Shown here: piece by piece, positions 8,999-19,264 of the stretch | Layout of the letters: the number at the start of each line of letters is the position of its first letter | Position numbering within the stretch: the stretch's first letter is position 1 | Assembly: GCA_012032555.1 (NCBI GenBank) | Contig: JAAUSR010000010.1 | Location: forward strand, 46,132-110,131 | Length of the DNA: 64,000 nucleotides | DNA from: Thioploca sp. | Lineage (GTDB): Bacteria; Pseudomonadota; Gammaproteobacteria; Beggiatoales; Beggiatoaceae | Direction of reading: 5' to 3' | Program-made: the position numbers and the translations under genes | Notes under the pieces: generated by a model | What the model was told of the DNA's origin: nothing | Database searches by the model: none | Seen by the model: the letters and a program-made list of their open reading frames with translations, nothing else

Positions 8999-9877
8999 TT
9001 AAAATTCCATTGATTTACGACGTTTCTCCATCATCTCACTAATGACCGGACGAAAGATAATTTGCATAGCAAAACCCATTTTACCACCAGGGACCACCAG
9101 CGTATTAGGACGTGACATAAATGAATCGTGAATCATGGCTAATAAGTAAGTATAGTCTTGGTCACGATACTTATTGAAGCGAATAACGACAAGACTTTCA
9201 TCCGCAGTTGGAATATTGCGTGCGATAAAAGGATTAGAGGTATCAACCAGCGGGACACGTTGAAAGTTAATATGGCTATGGGTAAATTGCGGTGTAATGT
9301 ACTGTACATAATCAGGCATCCGACGCAGAATAGTATGTGTCACTGCTTCTGCAGAATAGCCACGTTCAGCCACATCACGGCTAATTTTTTGTATCCACTC
9401 CAAATTAACGCTAGGTACAACTCCTATTAATAAGTCAACCCATTGTGCCACATTAACTTCGGACGTCACTGCACCACCATGCAAACCTTCATAAAAAAGT
9501 AAATCGGTATCAGCAGGCAGATCTTCCCAAGGGGTGAAGGTTCCAGGTGGTTGATTATAGGGTTCAGCTTCTTCCTCATTATGCAAATAGTAACGTTTTT
9601 TTCCAGTACCATCATGTGAATATTGACGAAACAATTCTTCTAATTTATCCAGAAAATTAGCTTCCGGACTAAAATGGCTCAGATTTCTACCCTCTTTTTC
9701 AGCAGCAATAACCGCTTCTTTCATTTCTTCACGATTGTAACGATGGAAACTATCCCCTTCAATAATAGCTGCTTTGTATTTACCGCGTCGGAAAATATCT
9801 TCAAAAGCTTTTTTAACGGTAGTTGTTCCGGCACCAGATGAACCGGTAATGGAGATTATGGGATGTTTAACTGACAT
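8999..9877 (-). CDS. prk: Phosphoribulokinase
   Basis: The enzyme phosphorylates ribulose 5-phosphate to ribulose 1,5-bisphosphate, the substrate of RuBisCO, in the Calvin cycle. The 292-residue length and sequence fit the proteobacterial octameric type. Visible motifs are the P-loop GSSGAGTTT (12-20), EGDSFHRYNR with the catalytic Asp (about 40-49), the FSPEANFLDKL region, and YEGLHGG at the Walker B position. ATG 9877 has a strong AGGAGGA site 5-6 bases upstream. It stands alone, not in a cbb cluster. The 415 bp upstream hold no gene and should contain its promoter. Its presence implies autotrophic CO2 fixation. Confidence 0.96.
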   Translation of the reverse strand: MSVKHPIISITGSSGAGTTTVKKAFEDIFRRGKYKAAIIEGDSFHRYNREEMKEAVIAAEKEGRNLSHFSPEANFLDKLEELFRQYSHDGTGKKRYYLHNEEEAEPYNQPPGTFTPWEDLPADTDLLFYEGLHGGAVTSEVNVAQWVDLLIGVVPSVNLEWIQKISRDVAERGYSAEAVTHTILRRMPDYVQYITPQFTHSHINFQRVPLVDTSNPFIARNIPTADESLVVIRFNKYRDQDYTYLLAMIHDSFMSRPNTLVVPGGKMGFAMQIIFRPVISEMMEKRRKSMEF

Positions 9878-10292
9878 TTATCCTCCTACATTAAAAAAAT
9901 TAAGCAAATAAACACCAATAGTAATTAACACGTAATTTGACCGAAACCAGGTTATTACAATACTGTACAAGCATTACTGTTTTATGCAAGGTATAAATTT
10001 TTACTTGATCATAAAGAATTTTGAAAATAGTTGGGTATTTCATTATAAAATAATTAATCTAATCTAAAATAACACTCATTGATAGGTTGTCACTAAAAGA
10101 ACTAGTGATAATACTGGTCATTAATAGTTATCTATTTTTGTAGAAATTAAGAAGTGAACATAGTTTAATTGTTAGGACTTAGGTAGTTGAAATAGGTGAT
10201 TAAATTATTCTAAATTAATGGGCAATCGATTGAATATAAATAATTATTAGTTAAATCAATTAATTGATAATTAATCATCGTTAGTCACAAAG
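9878..10292. other. Gene-free AT-rich stretch upstream of prk
   Basis: No gene or RNA was recognised in this 415-bp region. It lies upstream of prk and downstream of the TgpA gene, both on the reverse strand, so it should hold the prk promoter and the end of the DUF58-TgpA transcript. No confident terminator hairpin or regulator site was picked out by eye. Confidence 0.5.
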
Positions 10293-12266
10293 TTAGAAAT
10301 TAAATTTTCGCACTGCTAAGCGTAATTGAGCCAGTGTTTGTGATTGACTACGATAACGGGTTTGTAAATAAAGTGCAATAATTTGATTAATAGCTTGAGC
10401 TAAATCGGGATGCATTGTGCTAACTCGATTGGCAAACGTTAATGGACCTTCACTGGGAAGGCGGTGTACCCCTCGGCGAGCTAATTTTCGACAAAAACGC
10501 TGATAAATTTGCTGTGCTGGATCATTGACTATCGCTGGTTGACGTAGCAATATCCAAGCAGCAAGACCTATCCATAATAGAATCATCGTGAGTGCTAATA
10601 AGATAGTTATATGACGCCAATCAAAATCTTCTAATCCTAATTGACCGAGTAGTTGTTGTTGTCGAAATGAATTATAACTGACTATCCACTGATTCCAAGC
10701 ATTGTTGATAATATCCCAACGATAGCGTAAATTTTGCAGAACCTGAATAACTATAGAATTATCTGTTAAGAAACCGCTTAACAAATTTTCCTGATCAGGT
10801 AAAGCGATATCAATTCCAGCTTCAATACGCTCAGGTGCAATAGCAGCAGTTGGGTCAACTCGTATCCAACCTTGATCAGGTAACCATATTTCGCTCCAGG
10901 CATGCGCATCACGTTGGCGAACAATGAGATAGTTGCCTATGGGATTAACAGTACCACCTAAATAACCCGTAACGATACGTGCTGGAATACCAGCTGCTCG
11001 CATTAAAACAGTAAAGGCAGCCGCATAATGTTCACAAAAACCTTGGCGAGTTTCAAATAAAAATTCATCAATAGGATCGGCTATTAAAAGCGGTGGTGTA
11101 TAGGTATACACAAAAGATTCTTGATTAAAATATTGTAAAGCACGTTGTATAATAGCTTGTGGTTGTCGATATTGTTGCAACCATTGCTGAGCTAGAATTC
11201 GAGCACGAGGATGTTTACCTGGGGGTAAAGATAAACCTAAACGGTGCTGTTGATGGGTCAATATATTAGCACGATAACGAATATAAGAACTTAATGAATA
11301 AATTAACCGCTGATGTACCAAGCTATTAGCAAGTACTTGATAATCTATGTTCAAATAACCATCAGGTGGTGCTTGAGCCGGTAAATCCAAGGCAAATAAC
11401 CAACGTTGATTATGAGGTTCTAAAGTGACCGTATAATTAACAGGTTCGCTAAGGGGGTGAAAATCGAGGTTATTCATTTTTTTATAGTATTGAATTCCGC
11501 TTTGCCAATCACGTCCATTCGTCCACCATAGGACTGGACCACGCCAATAGAGAGAGCGCAGGGGTGGTATTTTGCCGTGAAATTTAACTCGAAAAACCAC
11601 TTCATGAGAGAGACTGAGTTTACTCACTTGACCTAATGAAATGCTGTCACTTAATCCCGTAATACCACTATAAGCATCCTTAGGTAAACTCCACAAGGTT
11701 CCAGCTAATCGTGGAAATAAAAGGAATAACACTACCATTAACGGTAAAGCTTGCACAAGTAAAATCGCTGATAATCGGAGCCGACGAACCGTAGGTAATT
11801 TATCGTTATTATCACTTAAGCTAATGAGAGTTGCCGTTATTAACCAAGTAACTACGCCTAGGTATATTACCGTAATAATCGCTTGAGAATAGAGAAAATG
11901 AGTAATGATAAGAAAGTAACTTAAAAAAACTAGCAAGAAAGCGTCACGGCTATTATTCATTTCTAGCCATTTTAGACCACATAATACGACTAAGAAAGCA
12001 ATACCGGCATCGCGTCCAAACCAAGTACCATAACTTAAAAAAATACCCAGTAACACAAGTAATGCTAAGCCAAATTGTGAATGAGGGCTAAGAGACGACC
12101 AATATTGTTGAAAAATCAGATAACGCCATAACAGCATAATAAAAAAAGAGGGAATAATCCACCAAGCGAGGTGAAATAGATGTGGTAAGACAACCAGGAT
12201 TAGGATAACGAGCAACCATTTTAAGGTAGCTAAGCGAGGAAATAAAGCCAAATTAACTGTTTTCAC
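10293..12266 (-). CDS. TgpA-type membrane transglutaminase-like protein (DUF3488/DUF4129)
   Basis: This is an inner-membrane protein with a periplasmic transglutaminase-like domain, of the TgpA family described from Pseudomonas. About six N-terminal membrane segments (1-190) are followed by the periplasmic domain with the catalytic triad in GFCEHYAAAF (Cys about 411), DAHAWSE (His about 455) and RVDPTAA (Asp about 471), then another membrane segment (about 560-580) and a cytoplasmic C-terminal tail. The frame is open from an ATG at 12320, which would overlap the upstream gene by 37 bp; the GTG at 12266 is preferred because the family starts there and it follows the upstream stop. It forms an operon with the DUF58 gene. 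The MoxR ATPase of such clusters is not adjacent. Confidence 0.88.
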   Translation of the reverse strand: MKTVNLALFPRLATLKWLLVILILVVLPHLFHLAWWIIPSFFIMLLWRYLIFQQYWSSLSPHSQFGLALLVLLGIFLSYGTWFGRDAGIAFLVVLCGLKWLEMNNSRDAFLLVFLSYFLIITHFLYSQAIITVIYLGVVTWLITATLISLSDNNDKLPTVRRLRLSAILLVQALPLMVVLFLLFPRLAGTLWSLPKDAYSGITGLSDSISLGQVSKLSLSHEVVFRVKFHGKIPPLRSLYWRGPVLWWTNGRDWQSGIQYYKKMNNLDFHPLSEPVNYTVTLEPHNQRWLFALDLPAQAPPDGYLNIDYQVLANSLVHQRLIYSLSSYIRYRANILTHQQHRLGLSLPPGKHPRARILAQQWLQQYRQPQAIIQRALQYFNQESFVYTYTPPLLIADPIDEFLFETRQGFCEHYAAAFTVLMRAAGIPARIVTGYLGGTVNPIGNYLIVRQRDAHAWSEIWLPDQGWIRVDPTAAIAPERIEAGIDIALPDQENLLSGFLTDNSIVIQVLQNLRYRWDIINNAWNQWIVSYNSFRQQQLLGQLGLEDFDWRHITILLALTMILLWIGLAAWILLRQPAIVNDPAQQIYQRFCRKLARRGVHRLPSEGPLTFANRVSTMHPDLAQAINQIIALYLQTRYRSQSQTLAQLRLAVRKFNF

Positions 12267-12283
12267 TATAACAATGGTTTTAA

Positions 12284-13270
12284 TTAAGGTAAAGTGTATG
12301 AAGCTAATGTTTGTAAACAATGCTCACGATGTTGTTGTCCATTATTCGGTTCAATAGTGCAATGGGGCATTTTCAAACCATATTGAATCTTTTGACTATC
12401 CGCTATTAATACCCATAAGCAGAGTTGTGATAAGCTAGCTTCTACATCATTTAATAGGCTTACTTCATCCCACTTTAACCATAAGAGTGTTGCATTAATA
12501 CCACCAAATTGTTTAATGAGCCAATCTTGTCCTCGAGCTACCGCTTTCCAATCAATATGACGGGGAGAATCTCCTAACTGATAGTCACGATAGCCAATAA
12601 AATCTTCACCGCTACCTTCACAAGAATATTCCCCTTCTCTACTTTGAGGGGTTTTATTTCTCGGTAATTGTTTTCTTCCAACCGGTTTGGGATAAACTAT
12701 AGCTGAAATATCTAAATGAATTGGCGCCCACGCATAGAATAATCCAATAGGAAAACAAGAATATACCGTGATAGTTCCTAAAGATAGTCTCCCCCGCATA
12801 GTACTTAAAATAGGTATAACTAAATTGATCTGTTGTTCAGCTGGTATATCTATAGTCAACTCAGGATTTGTTTGGCAATTCAACCCCATCCGTTGAGAAA
12901 AACGTGATTGCCAAATTAAATTATAGCGAGCATCCTGTCCACGGTTATCCAGCCATAATTCAAATTGTGCTGTTTCCTCAGCAAATACTGGTTTGACTCT
13001 TCCCACCGTAACGCGAAGTCCTAAAAGATTTCGCTGGGTATGTAATGTGGATACGATGGCTATACTACTCAATAAGAAAGTTAGCATATAACCCATATTG
13101 TTGTTGTAATTCATGGAACTAACTAACATAACCACTAACATCAAGGCAAACAAAAACCCGACCCGGGTAGGCAAAATAAAAATTTGATGCCGATTAAGTA
13201 CAATGGTTTCCGTTGGTGTAACGGAACGACGAGAAATGAAACTTAACCAACGAGTTGCTTGTGTTTTCAT
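12284..13270 (-). CDS. DUF58 domain protein
   Basis: The 328-residue protein has two N-terminal membrane segments (about 33-72) and a C-terminal DUF58 region with the hallmark GSGEDFIGYRDYQLGDSPRH and IDWKAVARGQDWLIKQF blocks (about 217-256). DUF58 proteins are partners of MoxR AAA ATPases and TgpA transglutaminases in envelope-related clusters; molecular function is not established. TgpA follows 17 bp after the stop, so the two are co-transcribed. The stretch after the DUF58 core is short. Upstream 680 bp contain no gene. Confidence 0.88.
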   Translation of the reverse strand: MKTQATRWLSFISRRSVTPTETIVLNRHQIFILPTRVGFLFALMLVVMLVSSMNYNNNMGYMLTFLLSSIAIVSTLHTQRNLLGLRVTVGRVKPVFAEETAQFELWLDNRGQDARYNLIWQSRFSQRMGLNCQTNPELTIDIPAEQQINLVIPILSTMRGRLSLGTITVYSCFPIGLFYAWAPIHLDISAIVYPKPVGRKQLPRNKTPQSREGEYSCEGSGEDFIGYRDYQLGDSPRHIDWKAVARGQDWLIKQFGGINATLLWLKWDEVSLLNDVEASLSQLCLWVLIADSQKIQYGLKMPHCTIEPNNGQQHREHCLQTLASYTLP

Positions 13271-13950
13271 CGGTACTGAATTTAAATTAAATCAACTCAT
13301 ATAGGATCAATTACAAATTATAGTGTATTAGTTGTAAGTAAATGGTAACAAAATTAAGAGTTGATTTTAAATTTAAGACCATTTTGTCAACCACTAAACC
13401 GTAAGTGTCATGTTAACAGTAGGTGTCATGCTATCGTCAGATTACGAATAAAGCAATTATAAGAAATTTTAGTGAAAACAACGATAAAAATAAATTACCT
13501 GTTTACCAGATTTAAAATAATTATCTTAATAAAATAAACTATCTATTAAATATTGGGTTAACTTCTTAAGCGCGATTTCTTAACTTTAAAAAAGATGATA
13601 ATAATAGAACAATGGTACAACCCCGAATTCTATTATTTATCCATATATAACACTTAATTATTAATTATGGTATTATAATTGCATGATTAACTAATAGAGT
13701 GAAATATTAACTTTTTTAGTTAAATTTCATTGAGTTAATTTAATACAAATAAATAAGTATTCAATGATAAATTGTTTTCTTAGGTAAGAAAAGGCGAACT
13801 TAACTTTATTTCCGTAGAGTAAGTTTAAGAAGAATACGACTAACTGTATTTAAGTAATGACAACTCAGTAATTATTTAACTCAATTTGTAACGATCATTT
13901 TTGGTAATTAAATGAACCCTTGTGTATCTTAAGCAAGGAGAGGGATCCTG
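13271..13950. other. Long gene-free AT-rich stretch
   Basis: This 680-bp region separates the DUF58 gene and the next secreted protein, which are divergent. It is very AT-rich with many short inverted A/T runs but no open frame with coding character, no tRNA and no clear repeat. It should contain both promoters; a strong GGAGAGG ribosome site at its right end serves the 13951 gene. Confidence 0.5.
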
Positions 13951-14316
13951 ATGAAAAAAAGCATTTATATCCTTTGTGGAATTGTTTTAGTAAGTGGCCA
14001 TTTAAATGCGCATCCTATGTTTTCAAACACAGTGAGTGACCTTGGATATAATACCAAAACTAGTTCTGTGTTAAATAGAGAAGGCCATTCAAGATATGAT
14101 CATTATCTTGCACGTTGTACCAATATCAAATTTCAAAATAAAGATTCTTCATTTGGCAAAACCTACTATAATTATGTTGTGAAATGCTCTAATGGTCGTC
14201 AAGCTAATATTACCGCTTGGGATGACCGTAAAAAATGGTGTGTAGGCAAATCAACTAAAAAAGAGGATTGTGCTGACAATCAAATGAAGGCGGCTACTAT
14301 GGCTTGCAACCGTTAA
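13951..14316 (+). CDS. Small secreted protein of unknown function
   Basis: The 121-residue product has a signal peptide (about 1-20, ending HLNA) and a mature part of about 100 residues with five cysteines, three of them in the last 25 residues. The mature part is basic and aromatic-rich, with YYNYVVKCSNGR and WDDRKKWCVG. No family was recognised. AAGGAGAGGG lies just upstream of the ATG, one of the best ribosome sites in the window, and a strong intrinsic terminator follows at 14345, so this is a well-expressed single-gene transcript in all likelihood. Confidence 0.72.
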   Translation: MKKSIYILCGIVLVSGHLNAHPMFSNTVSDLGYNTKTSSVLNREGHSRYDHYLARCTNIKFQNKDSSFGKTYYNYVVKCSNGRQANITAWDDRKKWCVGKSTKKEDCADNQMKAATMACNR

Positions 14317-14344
14317 AGTAATACTTTACACTCCCACCCCCTTC

Positions 14345-14387
14345 AAAGCATCCTTAGGATTACCTTCACAAGGATGCTTTTTTTATT
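14345..14387 (+). terminator. Rho-independent terminator after the secreted-protein gene
   Basis: AAAGCATCCTT (14345-14355) pairs perfectly with AAGGATGCTTT (14370-14380) and is followed by a T-rich run. It lies 28 bp after the stop codon at 14316. Confidence 0.9.
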
Positions 14388-14588
14388 TGTTTCTCATCTT
14401 ATGGTTACTGTTATAAAATAAAACTGTAGCGATTAGATTGGTCTTATCTTTAAATCTATGATTAATAAACCAACTATGACCATTTCACCTAAACCTTGGG
14501 ATGGTCGTTTCACTGAAACGACTCATCATTAGTTGAATCCTTTACCGCATCAGTCAGTTTTGATCAACGACTCTATCAATACGATATT

Positions 14589-15854
14589 ATGGGTTCAATA
14601 GCACATGCACGGATGTTAGCACAAGTTGGGGTTTTAACTACGGTTGAATGTCAACAAATTATCGATGGGTTAACCGCAATCCAACAAGAAATTAATCAAG
14701 GTAATTTCGATTGGTCAGTGGCTCTCGAGGATGTTCATATGAATATCGAAACCCGACTGACACAAAAAATCGGGACTATCGGTAAAAAATTACATACTGG
14801 ACGTTCTCGAAACGATCAAATTGCAACGGATATACGTTTGTATTTACGGCACGAAATTGATTTAATTAACAGCAAGTTAACCCAATTATTAACTCATCTA
14901 GTTGCCATTGCTGAACGAGAAGTTGAAACCATTATGCCAGGCTTCACTCACTTACAAAGTGCCCAACCGATTACATTTGGACACCATTTACTCGCTTGGT
15001 GTGAAATGTTATTACGTGATAAAACCCGTTTACAAGATTGCCGCAAACGCGTCAATAGTTTACCTTTAGGAGCAGCGGCTTTAGCCGGTACTAGTTATCC
15101 AATTGATCGCCATTACACTGCACAATTGTTAGGTTTCGATACTATTGCTGAGAATTCTCTGGACGCCGTAAGTGATCGAGATTTTGCGATAGAATTTACT
15201 GCAGCAGCAGCGATAATCATGATGCACTTATCACGTTTTTCAGAAGAGTTGATACTTTGGTCTTCGATGCAATTTAATTTTGTTGAATTAAGCGACGCAT
15301 TTTGCACCGGATCTTCCATTATGCCACAGAAAAAAAATCCGGATGTACCGGAGTTAGTTCGCGGTAAAACTGGACGAGTTTATGGTCATCTCATGAGTTT
15401 ATTAACCCTAATGAAAGGACAACCATTGGCTTACAATAAAGATAATCAAGAAGACAAGGAGCCTTTATTTGATACAGTCGATACGTTGAAAAATTGTTTA
15501 CAAATTTATGCAGACATGATTCTATCTTTAAAAGTAAAACCCGAAGCTATGCGTTCTGCAGCCTATCGTGGCTTTACAACAGCGACAGATTTAGCAGACT
15601 ATTTAGTTCGTAAAGGAACAACCTTCCGTGATGCCCATCAAATTGTTGGTCAGGTAGTACGGTATAGTATCGAAAATAATTGTGAATTAGATAAACTGAG
15701 TTTAGAAGTATTACAACGTTTTTCCCCACAGATTGAAACAGATGTATACTCTAGCTTAACTTTAGAAGGTTCAATTGCTGCCCGCAATCATATCGGAGGA
15801 ACAGCGCCGGTACAAGTACGTGCCGCTATACAACGGTTACGAACCCGGCTATAA
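14589..15854 (+). CDS. argH: Argininosuccinate lyase, 5' end displaced by a frameshift
   Basis: ArgH splits argininosuccinate into arginine and fumarate, the last step of arginine synthesis. The 421-residue frame from ATG 14589 has the full catalytic body: [13 protein letters not shown], the TH of the GFTHLQ block, and the mobile signature [12 protein letters not shown]. The usual N-terminus is missing from this frame but is encoded just upstream in another frame: ATG 14458 or 14476 reads [17 protein letters not shown] to about 14526 and then meets TAG, while the main frame already reads [20 protein letters not shown] from 14532. One missing base around 14527-14529 explains this. About 40 residues are lost if the lesion is real; no ribosome site supports 14589 as a true start. 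Confidence 0.9.
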   Translation: MGSIAHARMLAQVGVLTTVECQQIIDGLTAIQQEINQGNFDWSVALEDVHMNIETRLTQKIGTIGKKLHTGRSRNDQIATDIRLYLRHEIDLINSKLTQLLTHLVAIAEREVETIMPGFTHLQSAQPITFGHHLLAWCEMLLRDKTRLQDCRKRVNSLPLGAAALAGTSYPIDRHYTAQLLGFDTIAENSLDAVSDRDFAIEFTAAAAIIMMHLSRFSEELILWSSMQFNFVELSDAFCTGSSIMPQKKNPDVPELVRGKTGRVYGHLMSLLTLMKGQPLAYNKDNQEDKEPLFDTVDTLKNCLQIYADMILSLKVKPEAMRSAAYRGFTTATDLADYLVRKGTTFRDAHQIVGQVVRYSIENNCELDKLSLEVLQRFSPQIETDVYSSLTLEGSIAARNHIGGTAPVQVRAAIQRLRTRL

Positions 15855-15911
15855 AATTACAAAAATAACTAGACAAATCACACTATTTAGGTAAAATATT
15901 AACCGGTTAAT

Positions 15912-15987
<76 letters not shown>

Positions 15988-16011
15988 AGCTGACTAATTA
16001 TTACTTCTATC

Positions 16012-16085
16012 GCCCTGATAGCTCAGTAGGATAGAGCATCCCCCTCCTAAGGGGAAGGTCAGAGGTTCAATTCCTCTTCAGGGCA
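16012..16085 (+). tRNA. tRNA-Arg (anticodon CCT)
   Basis: The acceptor GCCCTGA pairs with TCAGGGC. The anticodon stem TCCCC/GGGGA encloses loop CTCCTAA, giving anticodon CCT for the rare arginine codon AGG. The T-arm GAGG-TTCAATT-CCTC is intact. CCA is not encoded. It lies 24 bp after tRNA-Ala on the same strand and the two are probably co-transcribed. Confidence 0.93.
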
Positions 16086-16562
16086 TTTCACCCTCTACCC
16101 ATCATATTTCTTGCTTATAAACCGGTCTCGACTGAAATCCTTACTCTCAATTCATCTTACTTTAGCCACGTGCTTTATTTTTCCATTCTTTCAATTCATA
16201 CTTCTTTCAGTCGGATACGTTAAACAATAGCCGTAACACAATAATTTTAACCGGTTAGGGTGCGTTACACTTTCATAATACAAAATCTTTAAAATTGATC
16301 AGTTATAAGAACTGTCTGAACTACTATCAATGGAAGTTAGGTTATAAAACATTTATTTTAATCCTAATCTCAATAATTAACTGTATTTCAGTTTATTGTC
16401 TTTAAGGAATAATTTGTGCAGGAATAATCCTAGTTTGTTAAAAAATACAACCGATAGCAACGTAAAAACGCTATCATAAAGTTCATTCATTATCTTAAGT
16501 AAAAAACAACTCATCTAAGATAGTATTTTGGGCAATATCTACTTAACCATGAGGAATAACCT
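16086..16562. other. Gene-free stretch upstream of the hybrid kinase
   Basis: No gene was found in this 477-bp interval between tRNA-Arg and the first hybrid kinase. A GAGGAATAACCT site immediately precedes the kinase ATG. No clear promoter hexamers or repeat were identified. Confidence 0.5.
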
Positions 16563-18992
16563 ATGAGGTCAGAAGTGCTTCGTATACTCATAGTTGATGA
16601 TAATAAAAATAATCTCTTTACCTTACATACACTATTGAACGAACATTTTGAGGCGCAAATTCTAGAAGCCAATTCTGGGCAAGTCGCCTTGAAAGTCGTT
16701 TTAGAACAATCCGTAGATCTGATTATTCTTGATGTGCAAATGCCAGAAATGGATGGTTTTGAAACCGCGCAATTACTGCGTTCTTGGAAAAAGACCGAAC
16801 ATATTCCTATCGTGTTTTTGACAGCCGCTTTTAAATCAGAAGAATTTAAGCAAAAGGGTTTTGCTGTGGGAGCAGCCGATTATCTTACCAAGCCTATAGA
16901 ACCATTACAGTTAATTAGTCGAGTTAAAACCTATTTACGTTTTATTCAACAAGAGCATAAGAATACCGCTGAATTACGTCTGGCTAACGAACAACTCCAA
17001 ATTGAAATTAATGAACGCAAACAAGCTCAAGCGGCTTTAGCCCATCTTAGTCGACAAAATCAACTGATTTTGGATGCCGCTGGTGAAGGTATTTGCGGCC
17101 TTGATTTGAAGGGCAATATTTCTTTCATCAATCCAGCCGCCGCTCGGATGTTAAAATGCACTCCAGAAGAGCTAATTGGTCGTCATCATCATCAAACTAT
17201 CCACTACGCCTATTCTGATGGTAAGTCCTATCCTTTAGCAGAGTGTCCTATTCTCAATGCTATGGAGAAAAAAGATTTTAATCACGTAGAGAACGAAGTA
17301 TTTTGGTGCCGAGATGGTAACCCTTTTCCAGTAGAGTATATTGCTACCCCATTAATTGAAGAAGAGCAAGTGACCGGAGTAGTCATTACCTTTAGTGATA
17401 TTACCGTTCGCAAAGCAACCGAAACTGCATTACAAAATGCCAAAGAAGCCGCTGAACAAGCCAATTTAGCTAAAAGTCAGTTTTTAGCTAACATGAGCCA
17501 TGAATTACGTACTCCACTCAATGCTATTATTGGTTATAGCGAAATTTTAATTGAAGAGGTGAGAGAAGAGGCTATTGAAGCTGGTTTATCACCGGATGAA
17601 ATGAATTCAATTACCGATTTAAACAAAATTCATGATGCCGGTAAACATTTGTTAGGTTTAATTAATGATGTGCTCGATATTTCCAAAATCGAAGCGGGCA
17701 AGATGGATATTTATAATGAAACTTTCCCGGTTACCGAAATGCTTCATGAAGTACTCAGTACCATACAACCACTTATTGCTAAGAAAAATAATACGTTAAA
17801 TGTAGAAATAGCGGATAATTTGGGCACCTTGTTTACGGATTTAACTAAACTTCGACAAATGCTATTAAATATGCTGAGTAATGCTAGCAAATTTACTGAA
17901 CAAGGTCTGATTCAATTAAGTATCACCACTGAAGATCGTGATGGAATATCATGGATTTTGTTTACCGTCAGTGATACCGGTATCGGTATGACCGCCGAGC
18001 AACAAGCCAAACTATTTAAAGCATTCACTCAAGCGGATAATTCAACAACTCGTAAATATGGTGGCACCGGTTTAGGTTTGGTCATTACTAAGCGGTTTGC
18101 GGAAATGATGGGGGGTACTATCACCGTGGTCAGTGAAGTGGGTAAGGGCAGTACTTTTACTATTCACTTACCGCTTCTTACCGAACAAGAATTATCTAAA
18201 GAAAATCAATCTCGTCTTGAAGTTATTCGACTGGAATCCACCACGCCTCAAGAAACGACTATTTTAATTATTGATGATGATCCCATGGTACATCATCTCC
18301 TTAGAAAGAAAACCGATAAATTAGGCTATCAAATGATCACGGCTACTAATGGTCAAGAAGGGTTACGGTTAGCACATGATCATCACCCTTCGGCTATTTT
18401 GTTAGATATTGTCATGCCACAAATGGATGGATGGGATGTCTTATCTGTACTGAAAAATGATCCGGAATTAGCTGCTATTCCGGTTATTATGCTGTCACTT
18501 TTAGAAGATAAAACGCTAGGTTACTCACTTGGAGCCACTGATTATTTAGTCAAGCCTATTAATCACGAACAACTCATGGCAGTACTACATAAATATCACT
18601 TAGATGCTAAAACTTCAGCGCCAGTAATGGTAGTAGAAGATGATAATAGCATTCGTGAAATGATGGGCTATATTCTTAAAAATGCGGGTTGGCAAGTTGA
18701 TCTCGCTGAAAATGGTTTGATTGCTTTAGAACACCTAAAACAGAACTTACCCGCGCTTATTTTATTAGATCTGATGATGCCAGAAATGGATGGCTTTGAA
18801 TTTGTTTCTAAATTACGTCAAGAACCTTCTTATGCGACGATTCCTGTCGTGGTGTTAACCGCTAAAGATATTACGACTGAAGATCGCCGACGTCTTCACA
18901 GTGGTGTGGAAACAATTTTTCATAAAGGGGCTTATAGTCAAGAACAATTATTAACAGAAATCGAACAGGTACTGATTTCAGTCGCTAACTAA
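16563..18992 (+). CDS. Hybrid histidine kinase: REC-PAS-HisKA-HATPase-REC-REC
   Basis: The 809-residue soluble phosphorelay protein has no membrane segment. Domains in order: receiver 1 (about 7-125, Asp57 in [12 protein letters not shown]), a coiled linker, PAS (about 165-285), HisKA with the phospho-His at 313 in [10 protein letters not shown], HATPase (about 425-540, with DTGIGM and GGTGLGLVI), receiver 2 (about 566-680, Asp615) and receiver 3 (about 687-805, Asp736). Receiver 3 lacks the usual Lys-Pro but has HKG at that place. The N-terminal receiver suggests that another kinase controls it. No DNA-binding output is fused, so signalling must leave through another protein. It is followed 272 bp later by a second hybrid kinase. 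The sensed signal is unknown. Confidence 0.92.
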   Translation: MRSEVLRILIVDDNKNNLFTLHTLLNEHFEAQILEANSGQVALKVVLEQSVDLIILDVQMPEMDGFETAQLLRSWKKTEHIPIVFLTAAFKSEEFKQKGFAVGAADYLTKPIEPLQLISRVKTYLRFIQQEHKNTAELRLANEQLQIEINERKQAQAALAHLSRQNQLILDAAGEGICGLDLKGNISFINPAAARMLKCTPEELIGRHHHQTIHYAYSDGKSYPLAECPILNAMEKKDFNHVENEVFWCRDGNPFPVEYIATPLIEEEQVTGVVITFSDITVRKATETALQNAKEAAEQANLAKSQFLANMSHELRTPLNAIIGYSEILIEEVREEAIEAGLSPDEMNSITDLNKIHDAGKHLLGLINDVLDISKIEAGKMDIYNETFPVTEMLHEVLSTIQPLIAKKNNTLNVEIADNLGTLFTDLTKLRQMLLNMLSNASKFTEQGLIQLSITTEDRDGISWILFTVSDTGIGMTAEQQAKLFKAFTQADNSTTRKYGGTGLGLVITKRFAEMMGGTITVVSEVGKGSTFTIHLPLLTEQELSKENQSRLEVIRLESTTPQETTILIIDDDPMVHHLLRKKTDKLGYQMITATNGQEGLRLAHDHHPSAILLDIVMPQMDGWDVLSVLKNDPELAAIPVIMLSLLEDKTLGYSLGATDYLVKPINHEQLMAVLHKYHLDAKTSAPVMVVEDDNSIREMMGYILKNAGWQVDLAENGLIALEHLKQNLPALILLDLMMPEMDGFEFVSKLRQEPSYATIPVVVLTAKDITTEDRRRLHSGVETIFHKGAYSQEQLLTEIEQVLISVAN

Positions 18993-19264
18993 TTTAAAAA
19001 TAACTTCTTTCAATTTCGCCAAAGAAGCATTTAACTTTGGCGTTAAATCTATTAATAATTATGGTGTGACCATAAATAAATCATACATCCTCGCTCGCAA
19101 CTTACTCCAAATATCCTTTCAAAATTTATATATTTTTTATAAAAATTCCTGTATTTATTATTTATTTATAAATTTTAATGAAAAAAACGAGGTTAAGAAT
19201 ATATTGATATAATACACAAGTACTTGTATTTTAGGTGAGAGGTAACTTTTAAAGGAGTGGTACG

